Source: Sphingobium cupriresistens (lineage in GTDB: Bacteria > Pseudomonadota > Alphaproteobacteria > Sphingomonadales > Sphingomonadaceae). From it: a stretch of DNA of 64,000 nt. Within the stretch, counting starts at the first letter, position 1. Every line of letters begins with the position of its first letter. Shown piece after piece: positions 1 to 6,899 of the stretch. A program made the position numbers and the translations under genes. The stretch spans positions 62,001-126,000 of the forward strand of contig NZ_SEOO01000003.1 of the NCBI RefSeq assembly GCF_004152865.1. Direction: 5' to 3'. Under the pieces are notes generated by a model. It was given only the letters and a program-made list of their open reading frames with translations. It made no database searches and was not told the origin of the DNA.

Positions 1-984
1 GTCAAGGATCGCCTGCACATGGCAAGCCAATGCCAATTGTACCAATTGCCCCTGTGCCTGCAACGGGCCGAGCAAATGGCGCGACCAGCGATCGGCCAGA
101 TCGCCGACAAACACCGGCGCGCGGTCGGGATAATGGGCGCGCAACGCCGCCACCAAAGCGGCCGGATCGGGCGCACTATCCTCGCCGCCCGGCAACAGCG
201 CCACCGTCAGCGTCCGCAACGCCCGTCGGCCCGACGCGCTCAGCAGCCGCGCCATGATCCGCACCTGCTCCCGGTCCAAATCCTTGATCGCTTCGCTGAG
301 GTCATCATAGGGGACGATGTCGGGATGCAGCCGCCGCGCGTCGTCGCGCACCGCGCCATGGGTCCACCCCTGCACCAGCTTCGCCGCCATCCAGCGATCA
401 TGTTCGGCGCGCGACAATTCCTCCAGTTCGTCGGGGGAAAGGCTGAGCGACGGTCCGGCTCCCTCGACCAGCCGCGCGCCGATGTCGCGCAGTTTGAGTT
501 GATAGCAGTCGGCGACCAGCCGGTTGTCGTCGCGGAAGCTTTCGGGCAGGTCTTCCCATTCCTGCATCGACGCGCGCGCGCCGATCCGCTCGCCCTCGGC
601 AAAGCGCCCCTCCAGGTAGAAATCATGGATCGACCGGGCGAGCGCGTCGTGCCGGTCCTGCAACAGCATGTCGGGGTCGGCGAGGTCGGACAGGCCGCCG
701 AAGGGGAAGATGCCCGCGCCGATGCGATGATCGTGCGCGCCCGCCATCCGCACATGGATCGGCGGGGCGGGCAGGGCGGCGGCGCGATAGCGCGCATCGA
801 CCGCCAGCGCGACGGCCAGCGCGCGGTCGTCGTCGTCCAGATCGATCAGGATCGCCACCGGCTCGCCGGACGCCGCGACATGGGCGTCGATCAGCATGCC
901 GATCCCGGCCGGGTCGGGCCGCGCCTCGACAAAGCGCAGCGGCGACAGCGCGTCCGCGCCGGGATTGCGCGCGCGAAACGCCGC
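1..984 (-). pseudogene. C-terminal half of a RyR-domain protein, cut off by an in-frame TAG; runs off the left edge
   Basis: Reading on from the TAG at 985-987 in the same frame gives 328 uninterrupted codons to the window edge. The bias to G/C at third positions matches the upstream half. The segment at roughly 245-440 encodes a clear RyR (ryanodine receptor, PF02026-type) domain: SRAEHDRWMAAKLVQGW, then RDD, then LHPDIVPYDDL, then LDREQVR, matching the family pattern of E/H/W, GW, RD, HP-PYdeL and DR-VR. In bacteria RyR domains are thought to sense nucleotide-derived ligands. A restart is conceivable at the ATG at 897, but the ribosome site there is poor. The simplest reading is that this and the N-terminal part at 985-1938 were one gene of over 640 codons. 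The alternatives are readthrough or an assembly error. No native stop is visible because the gene leaves the window. Confidence 0.7.
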
Positions 985-1938
985 CTAGCCCTGCGCGGCG
1001 TCGGCCATGTGGATAACGAAAGCGGGCTTGCCGCCGTCGCGATAATGGCCGCCCGCCAGCGTGCGGAGCAGATAGCGTTCGATCAGCGGGGTGAAGCCGA
1101 TCACCAACACGCCGCGCCCCACCTGTCCCGCGCGGGTGAATCCGTCGATCGGCCGGGCCAGCGCCAATTGCCGCGCCGCGATGTCGGGCAGCGCCGCCAA
1201 CCGCACGCGCGCCGTCCGCCGGTCGCCATGTTCGAACCGCTGCTCGACGCTGCGCCGCAGGTCGAGGTCGTCGACGCGCAGGATGATGTCGATCGGATCG
1301 CCCGCCGGCCGCACCGCCGCCGCCTGCGCCAGCACGGCGGACGCCAGCGCGATATTGCCGCGCGCCTCCCGCGACAGCAGCAGCACCGCGCGCGCCTTGT
1401 CCAGCGCCAGCGCGGCCGCGCTCTCCTGCGCCACGCCCTGTTCCACCTCCGCCGCGCCCGCCTCCAGCGCGTCGCCGATCCAGGTCGTGCGCCGGTCCTG
1501 CGGCCACAGCAGCACGCGCCGTCCGTCCGCCAGCGCGCCGCGCGCCGCCTGCGCGGCAAGGCCCCCGCCCTCGTCGCCCGCAATCACCAGATGTTCGCCC
1601 CGCGCCCGGATCAGCGCCAGCCGCAGCGGGTTGCGCAACTGCTCCCAGGCCAAAGCCGCCGTCGACCAGAAGGTCAGCAGCGGCAGCGCCCAGCGCGCGA
1701 TGTTGAGCGCGAGCGGCAGGTCGCGCCCCTCCAGCACCTGCGGAAAGCTGCCGACGATCAGCCGCATCGCGCGCATCGCATCCTGCATGACGGTCGATAC
1801 GATCCCGGCCTGCGCAAAGGCCTGCGCAAAACCCCATGTGCCCAGCAGGAAGGCGAGGGCCATCGCGCCGAAGCGCACGACCGGCGCCACCGGCGGCAGG
1901 TGCAGGCTCCTGATGCTCTTCTGTGGCTGGCCCCCCAT
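985..1938 (-). CDS. N-terminal half of inner-membrane Rossmann/TrkA-N-like RyR protein (ends at premature TAG)
   Basis: This is a 317-residue open frame. Two hydrophobic segments (about residues 25-45 and 85-105) suggest a two-helix membrane anchor. A first Rossmann-like nucleotide-binding fold starts near residue 117 (LVIAGDEGGGLAAQAA), and a second starts near 275 (GVLVIGFTPLIERYLLRTL). The arrangement resembles TrkA/RCK-type channel regulators. The frame stops at TAG just after the second domain's FVIHMADAAQG, and the same frame then continues into a RyR domain at 1-984. The start lies 8 nt after the stop of the papain-like protease gene, so this is the last gene of the minus-strand operon. 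No clear Shine-Dalgarno sequence precedes the ATG, which suggests translational coupling. If the TAG is real and not read through, the product keeps its membrane and Rossmann parts but loses the ligand domain. Confidence 0.65.
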   Translation of the reverse strand: MGGQPQKSIRSLHLPPVAPVVRFGAMALAFLLGTWGFAQAFAQAGIVSTVMQDAMRAMRLIVGSFPQVLEGRDLPLALNIARWALPLLTFWSTAALAWEQLRNPLRLALIRARGEHLVIAGDEGGGLAAQAARGALADGRRVLLWPQDRRTTWIGDALEAGAAEVEQGVAQESAAALALDKARAVLLLSREARGNIALASAVLAQAAAVRPAGDPIDIILRVDDLDLRRSVEQRFEHGDRRTARVRLAALPDIAARQLALARPIDGFTRAGQVGRGVLVIGFTPLIERYLLRTLAGGHYRDGGKPAFVIHMADAAQG

Positions 1939-1946
1939 GGCCGGGG

Positions 1947-3515
1947 TCAGTTGCTGGTCTGGAGCCGGACGAAGGCGGCGGAGACGCCCGCACCCTGACT
2001 GTTATTCTGGCTATCCCCCTGACGCCCGGCCAGCTTGGCGCGCAGCCTGGTCAGGAACTGTCGCTCGGTGCCGTTCACCACCTCGTCATCGCCGAACAGC
2101 GGCTTGGCCGACGCCAGCGCGACGATCAGTTCGGGGCCGAAGGGCGGCGCGACCTGATAGCGTTGCGCCGCCTGCGACAGGCCGATGGTGACGCGCCGCA
2201 CGCCCTTGCGGTCGGGTTCGGGATGGCCACGATGCAGTTCGACCGCGCTGCCGTCGGCCTGAAGGTAGATGATGCTGAGATAGGGCCGCGCCGCGCTCGT
2301 CGTCGCGCTGACGCCGAAAATCTCATTCTCCTGCATCACCACCGGGTCGCCGCTGCGATCCTTGCCGTCCGCGGTCAGCGCGACGATGCTGGTCCCATCG
2401 CGGGAGAGCGGTGCGGCGAGCGTCAGCGCCGCCTCGCATTGCGGCCAGGGCAGGTGGCGCACCGCGAAGCTGCGGGTCGGGTCGGCCCTGGCGGACGCTT
2501 CGCGCAGCGCGGCGATGGCGTTGAGGTCGCCGGAAAAGCCGGTCACGCTCTTGCCCTGCACCGACACCGCGCCGCAGGGCATGGCCGCCATCTGGTCGGC
2601 GAAGATCTGGGCGTCGCTGCGCGGCGGTGGGGGCGGCGTGCCGGGCGCGGCCGGGGCGACCGGCGCTTCGAGCGAATAGGCTTCCCCGGTCAGCAGCTTG
2701 AAGGTGGCATAATCGATCCAGGCATAGCCTTTGTCGCCCCAGATCGGCCCCCAGCTATTCATGATGCGCAGGGCCTGCCGATCCTCGTCATAGCCTACGA
2801 TCGCCATGGCGTGATAATTGGCCCTTTCGGGCTTTTCCGCGCGCCGATAGACGCCGTCGCCGCGAAACGCCTTGAAATCTGCGGGGGCCGGCATGGCGAA
2901 TATCACCGGCGCGCCGCGCGCCAGGGCGCCCTTGACGTCGTCCAGCACGATCGGCGTGCGCCAGTCGTCCTTGACCTCCCGGTCGACCGCGCGCCAGTCG
3001 AGCAGGCGGAAATTGCCCGCCTTCTCCTTCAGCCCCTCAGCCGCAGGAATGGCGCATTTGGTCATGTCGTCGGGAAATTCGGCCAGGCTGACCGTGCCCT
3101 CATTCTTGAGCAGGGTCAGCGCCTGGACGATGCTGATCGTGCCGGTGCAGGGCGATCCCGCCGGGCGCAGCCGGTTATAGACATAGGCCGGACTCATCTG
3201 GTCGGCCGGTTCGTCGGGTTGCACATTCTTGTCGCGAAAATTGAGGAAGGTGCGCGCGGCATAGGTGGTCGCCCAGGCGACGCAATTGGGCTGCGGACCC
3301 TGCGATCCGGGCGGCGGATAGGCGTTGGACAGGTCCACCTGCTTGGGCAGATAGGCGCGGAACCGCCCCTGTTTGGGCAGCTTGGCATAATCTTCGGGAG
3401 AAACGGGCTCCGCCCCGGTCATGAACAGCGCGTCGTCGCTCTGCTGCGCTGAAAGGCCCGCACCAGACAGCGCCAGCAGCGCGCCGCTTCCCCATGTGAC
3501 GAGACGACCTGTCAT
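1947..3515 (-). CDS. Secreted papain-like (C1 family) cysteine protease with DUF4384-like C-terminus
   Basis: The 522-residue product has a cleavable-looking signal peptide ending near LSAQQ (about residue 25). The papain triad is visible: Cys78 in QPNCVAWATTYAA, His235 in NYHAMAIVGYD and Asn253 in NSWGPIWGDKGYAWI. The usual QGSCGSCW is reduced to NCVAW, as in divergent bacterial C1 proteases. After a Pro-rich linker (about 285-300) come a small two-Cys domain (about 305-365) and a C-terminal region that resembles DUF4384, with YLSIIYLQADGSAVELHR and PPFGPELIVALAS. The divergent caspase gene at 6900-8582 ends in the same type of domain. The ATG at 3515 is preferred to a GTG one codon upstream because GGAGGA lies 7 nt before it. 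The product is predicted to act in the periplasm or outside the cell. Its substrate is unknown. Confidence 0.8.
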   Translation of the reverse strand: MTGRLVTWGSGALLALSGAGLSAQQSDDALFMTGAEPVSPEDYAKLPKQGRFRAYLPKQVDLSNAYPPPGSQGPQPNCVAWATTYAARTFLNFRDKNVQPDEPADQMSPAYVYNRLRPAGSPCTGTISIVQALTLLKNEGTVSLAEFPDDMTKCAIPAAEGLKEKAGNFRLLDWRAVDREVKDDWRTPIVLDDVKGALARGAPVIFAMPAPADFKAFRGDGVYRRAEKPERANYHAMAIVGYDEDRQALRIMNSWGPIWGDKGYAWIDYATFKLLTGEAYSLEAPVAPAAPGTPPPPPRSDAQIFADQMAAMPCGAVSVQGKSVTGFSGDLNAIAALREASARADPTRSFAVRHLPWPQCEAALTLAAPLSRDGTSIVALTADGKDRSGDPVVMQENEIFGVSATTSAARPYLSIIYLQADGSAVELHRGHPEPDRKGVRRVTIGLSQAAQRYQVAPPFGPELIVALASAKPLFGDDEVVNGTERQFLTRLRAKLAGRQGDSQNNSQGAGVSAAFVRLQTSN

Positions 3516-3542
3516 CACCCGTTCCTCCCCTGATGCGCTTTT

Positions 3543-4454
3543 TTAGAAGCGGTAACCCACGGTCAGCGTCACCGCGTCATAATCGAAATCATGCGAGAAG
3601 CTGCTGGTGCCATGGGTGTAGATCAGGCCGATACGCAACTGCTCGGCCCGGCTCTTCTGCTCAACCTCGCGGGTGCGGATGCCCACGCTCAGCGCCGCTT
3701 CATGCACATTTTCATAAGCTTGCGGATCGCCGGTCAGCTTGGTCCAGGTGTAGCTGGCGCGCATCGATCCCTGCCGCCCGCCGAACATCCGTCCCTTGAA
3801 CGGCAATTGATAGGCGATGCCGTTGCGGAACGCCCAGACATCCTCCTTGAAATAGAAGGGCAGCTTCTTGCCGATGCCGATATCGGTGGTGGTGGACCAT
3901 CCAACCATATTGCCGATGGTCAGGTCGCCGCGGCCCACCTGCGCGATCTTGTAGCGGCTGGTGGCGGACAGGGTCAGCACTTCGTTGCTGGCGCCGAAAT
4001 AGCCGTCATTGTCGCTCACACCATAGGCGACGCGCGGGGTGATGAGCCAGTTGGGCTGCACCGGTATTTCGACGCCCGTCGACAGCGTGCCCAGAATCGT
4101 GGTCTGGCCGTCATTGACGTGCAGGACATTGAGGATCGGATCGATCAGCACGCGGGCGCGGCTGCCCTCCGAAGGGCGGAACGCCTTCTGGTAGCGCAAT
4201 TCGTAGCGCTGGCCCTCGGCCCCTGCGCCGCCCCAATAGGTGAAGGCGCCGCCGATCGTGTCGGCATCCCCCTCCATGTCGAAACCGGGCGTGTCCGGGT
4301 CGTCGTCATAGTCGAGATCGTTGAGATTGAGCGCGGTCGTGACCGCCGTATGCTGCAGGCTGTTGGGACTGCCGATGCTGGCATAATAAGGCGAGGCAAA
4401 AGCCGTACCCGGCACGAGCGCCGCCACCGCGGCCGCGATCAGAAACTTCTTCAT
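3543..4454 (-). CDS. Outer-membrane beta-barrel-like protein, function unknown
   Basis: The 303-residue product starts MKKFLIAAAVAALVPGTAFA, a typical signal peptide; the ATG at 4454 has GAGGGG 8 nt upstream. The mature part is rich in alternating polar/hydrophobic strands with aromatic residues at likely membrane borders and ends VTLTVGYRF. A terminal Phe is the usual C-terminal signal of outer-membrane barrels. An acidic stretch near residues 45-60 (LDYDDDPDTPGFDMEGD) could be a surface or cation-binding loop. It sits between the caspase-FGE and papain-like genes, with gaps of 63 and 27 nt, in one operon. I do not recognise the family, so a transport or export role for its protease neighbours is inference only. 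Confidence 0.65.
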   Translation of the reverse strand: MKKFLIAAAVAALVPGTAFASPYYASIGSPNSLQHTAVTTALNLNDLDYDDDPDTPGFDMEGDADTIGGAFTYWGGAGAEGQRYELRYQKAFRPSEGSRARVLIDPILNVLHVNDGQTTILGTLSTGVEIPVQPNWLITPRVAYGVSDNDGYFGASNEVLTLSATSRYKIAQVGRGDLTIGNMVGWSTTTDIGIGKKLPFYFKEDVWAFRNGIAYQLPFKGRMFGGRQGSMRASYTWTKLTGDPQAYENVHEAALSVGIRTREVEQKSRAEQLRIGLIYTHGTSSFSHDFDYDAVTLTVGYRF

Positions 4455-4517
4455 CGATATTACCCCTCTTGATGCGCCGGCTTCCCATTTCCCGCGCAAA
4501 CCCTCAGATATTCCGCG

Positions 4518-6140
4518 TCAGGACGATCCCCCGATCTCGTCCGGCTCCAGGTCGCGCACGACGCGCAAGCCTGCGTCCTGCCGGCGCTTGCCGGGCGGGA
4601 CGGTGAAGCGATTGGCCGATCGCAGCGCATCGGGCGCGCTCTCGAACGATCCGCCGCGCATGATCCGCGCGCGGCAGGACGTATCGGTGCAGCCCGACGT
4701 CCATTCCCACACATTGCCCTGCATCTGGTTGAGGCCGAAAGCATTGGCGGGATAGCTGTTCACCGCTTCGGGATAGCCGCGATAGGGGGCGGTATCCGAT
4801 CCGTGATAGCGGGCGGTATGATCGTAATTGGCCATGGACGGCCCGATATCGTCGCCCCAGGGAAAGGCCGACGGCGCGCCGCCGCGGCTGGCATATTCCC
4901 ATTCCTGCTCGCTCGGCAGGCGATAGGCGCGGCCCGACTGGACCGTCAGCCAGGCGACGAAGGCCTGGGCGTCCTCATAGCTGATGTCGGTCGCCGGGAT
5001 CAGCGGATTGGGATTGTCCTTGGACCAATTGCCCAGCTTCGTGCAGGCATTGTCGCGCACGCAGGCATTCCATTCTGCGATCGTCACTTCATAGACGCCG
5101 ATGGCGAAGGGTCGGTCGATTCTCATTTCGGCCTGCACCGCCTCATCCCCGCCGCGCCCCGGTTCCGAGAGGGGGGACCCGAATGGTGTCAGCCCGGCCG
5201 GGATCGCCCGCATCCAGGGACAGTTGGCGCAATCGTAGAAACGATCGCTCGCCGCCCGGTCGCAGGAAATGAAGCAGGGCGGCGCGCCTTGCAGCCCATA
5301 GTCGAAGGTCGGCTTCTGGAAATTCTTGCCCGACGACAGCGCCACCCGGTCCGACACGCGCTTGAGCGCATCGGCGATATTCTGCTGCGGCCGGCGGATT
5401 TCCTCGGCCAGCACCTTGGAAAAGATGCCGTCGTCAAAGGCGACCTGGTCGGCGCTGGTGGAAAAGGCGACCAGATAGCCCTGGTCGGGCCGGATCGCGG
5501 CGGCGGTGGCGCGCACCATGCGGCGCAACCCCTTGCTGCCCGCCAGTTCGCCCACCGCGCTGGCCTCTGTCCCGGTTTCCGCCGCGATCATCTGGGTCAG
5601 CGACGGCGGCGGCGCGGGCAGGACGTTGCGGCACATGTCGAGCACGATCAGCACCGTCTTCGCGCCCGATCCCAGCAGATTATGGGTCAGCGCCGCGCGG
5701 GTCAGCGTGGCGCTTTCGGGCGTCAGGTCGCGGCCGGCATCGACCGGCAGCAGCATGACGTCGCCATAGCTGCCCAGCGCCGCGCCATGGCCGGAAAAAT
5801 AGAGGGTGCCGAACGCCTTCGGCCCGGCCGCAGCCAGCTTCGCTCGGAAATCGGCGACGGCTTGCAACATCGCCTCACGCGACAGGTCGCGGCGCACCTG
5901 CACCGGACCGTCACCGCTGGCATCGGTGAAGCCGGTGGCGTTGAGCGCGGTCGCGACCTTGTCGCCATCGGCATAGGTGGAGCCGAGCTTGTCGAAGGCC
6001 TGATAGGCGCCGTTGACGATCACCAGCGCCAGCCGCGGCTCTTCCGCCGCGCGCGCGGGACCGGCCAGCGCGAGCAGCGCCAGCGCCAACATCGCCGCAA
6101 GCGCGCGGATCAGGCCGCCCTCCGGATGTGGACGGTTCAT
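4518..6140 (-). CDS. Secreted caspase-like protease fused to a sulfatase-modifying-factor (FGE-like) domain
   Basis: The product has 540 residues with an N-terminal signal segment (about 10-32, ending GPARAAE). A caspase/C14 p20-like domain follows, with the beta strand RLALVIVNGAY, catalytic His118 in YFSGHGA and Cys170 in VLIVLDMCRN. From about residue 338 a SUMF1/FGE-sulfatase fold is clear: MRIDRPFAIGVYEVTIAEWN, RLPSEQEWEYASRGG, GLNQMQGNVWEWTSG, RIMRGGSFES and LRSANRF. The Cys of the usual CRSAxR motif of formylglycine-generating enzymes is Leu here, so the domain is probably a binding or structural module. Several Cys residues between the domains (about 289-307) could form disulfides, fitting a periplasmic site. 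Its start overlaps the stop of the preceding gene by 4 nt (ATGA), which indicates coupled translation. Confidence 0.85.
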   Translation of the reverse strand: MNRPHPEGGLIRALAAMLALALLALAGPARAAEEPRLALVIVNGAYQAFDKLGSTYADGDKVATALNATGFTDASGDGPVQVRRDLSREAMLQAVADFRAKLAAAGPKAFGTLYFSGHGAALGSYGDVMLLPVDAGRDLTPESATLTRAALTHNLLGSGAKTVLIVLDMCRNVLPAPPPSLTQMIAAETGTEASAVGELAGSKGLRRMVRATAAAIRPDQGYLVAFSTSADQVAFDDGIFSKVLAEEIRRPQQNIADALKRVSDRVALSSGKNFQKPTFDYGLQGAPPCFISCDRAASDRFYDCANCPWMRAIPAGLTPFGSPLSEPGRGGDEAVQAEMRIDRPFAIGVYEVTIAEWNACVRDNACTKLGNWSKDNPNPLIPATDISYEDAQAFVAWLTVQSGRAYRLPSEQEWEYASRGGAPSAFPWGDDIGPSMANYDHTARYHGSDTAPYRGYPEAVNSYPANAFGLNQMQGNVWEWTSGCTDTSCRARIMRGGSFESAPDALRSANRFTVPPGKRRQDAGLRVVRDLEPDEIGGSS

Positions 6141-6799
6141 TTTGTCGCCTTGCGCGGCGCGAACTCGACCTGGGTCACGACCTGATCGACCCCGTCGACA
6201 TGCAGGACCGCGTCATAGCGGCGCGCGGCCCTATAGGGTTCGGCCGGGCCGCCTCCGAACAGCTTGGCGAAGAAGCCGCCCAAACCGCGTCCCTTCTGGC
6301 AATAGGGAGCGACGCTGACCGCGCCGCCGCTCTGTTTGACCTCGTTCAGCCAGGCGCCCAACGGCAGCGGCGCTTCATTGTCGGCCGGATAGGGGGTGTC
6401 GAGATCGACCACCACCGGGCGGCCACGCCGCAGCTTGGCCTTGAGCGCGCGATCGAAGCGGGCCGGATCGGTAAAGCGCAGCGTCGGCTTCGCCACCGGG
6501 CGATCGCAACTCTTGAGCACGGGCGCGACTGGCGCGGCGGCGACCGGCGCCTGCCGGCCGGGATCGACAGCGGGACCGGGATTGACGGCGTGGACGGGCT
6601 GCTGCGCCTGTGGCTCCTGTGCAACAGGCTTTGGCGCGGGCGGCTCCGGCGGCAATATTCGCACGCCACGGCCCGCCGCGCCCTCCACAGCGGCTGGTTC
6701 GGACGGCGGAGCGTTATCCGCCTGCGTCAGGGCGTTTGCCGCTCCACCTGCAAAAAGCATAAAAGAAGCAACGACTATAGTGCAACGCAACACGGCCAT
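6137..6799 (-). CDS. Secreted Pro/Ala-rich protein of unknown function, first gene of the caspase operon
   Basis: The product has 220 residues from the ATG at 6799, chosen because GGAG lies 7 nt upstream and a signal peptide (MAVLRCTIVVASFMLFAGGAANA) follows directly. A low-complexity Pro/Ala/Gln linker covers about residues 25-90. The C-terminal part (about 95-220) looks folded, with two Cys residues (KSCDRP and APYCQKG) and a basic end. I do not recognise a family. It overlaps the caspase-FGE gene by 4 nt and heads a five-gene minus-strand operon, so it likely acts with those proteins in the periplasm. Confidence 0.7.
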   Translation of the reverse strand: MAVLRCTIVVASFMLFAGGAANALTQADNAPPSEPAAVEGAAGRGVRILPPEPPAPKPVAQEPQAQQPVHAVNPGPAVDPGRQAPVAAAPVAPVLKSCDRPVAKPTLRFTDPARFDRALKAKLRRGRPVVVDLDTPYPADNEAPLPLGAWLNEVKQSGGAVSVAPYCQKGRGLGGFFAKLFGGGPAEPYRAARRYDAVLHVDGVDQVVTQVEFAPRKATK

Positions 6800-6819
6800 T
6801 TGTCCGCTCCGAGTCAAGA

Positions 6820-6870
6820 TATAGTTATTGCCCCGATTACCTTTCTGAGACTATGGATATATAGCTATTG
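6820..6870. promoter_or_regulatory. Divergent promoter region with an 11-bp direct repeat spaced 40 bp
   Basis: The 100-bp gap between the two caspase transcription units is markedly AT-rich for this genome. It holds TATAGTTATTG (6820-6830) and TATAGCTATTG (6860-6870), ten of eleven bases identical and exactly 40 bp apart. The core ATAGCTAT of the second copy is a perfect palindrome. The spacing is near four helical turns, so a regulator bound at both copies could control both directions. This is seen in the sequence, but no regulator gene is nearby to confirm it. Confidence 0.35.
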
Positions 6871-6899
6871 AGGCAACAAAAAAGCGCGGGGGAATCCCA

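Noticed and set aside
19..1998. Very long plus-strand open frame opposite the RyR and papain genes
   Set aside because: Arg/Gln/His-rich composition typical of antisense frames in GC-rich DNA; the minus strand has clear domains.
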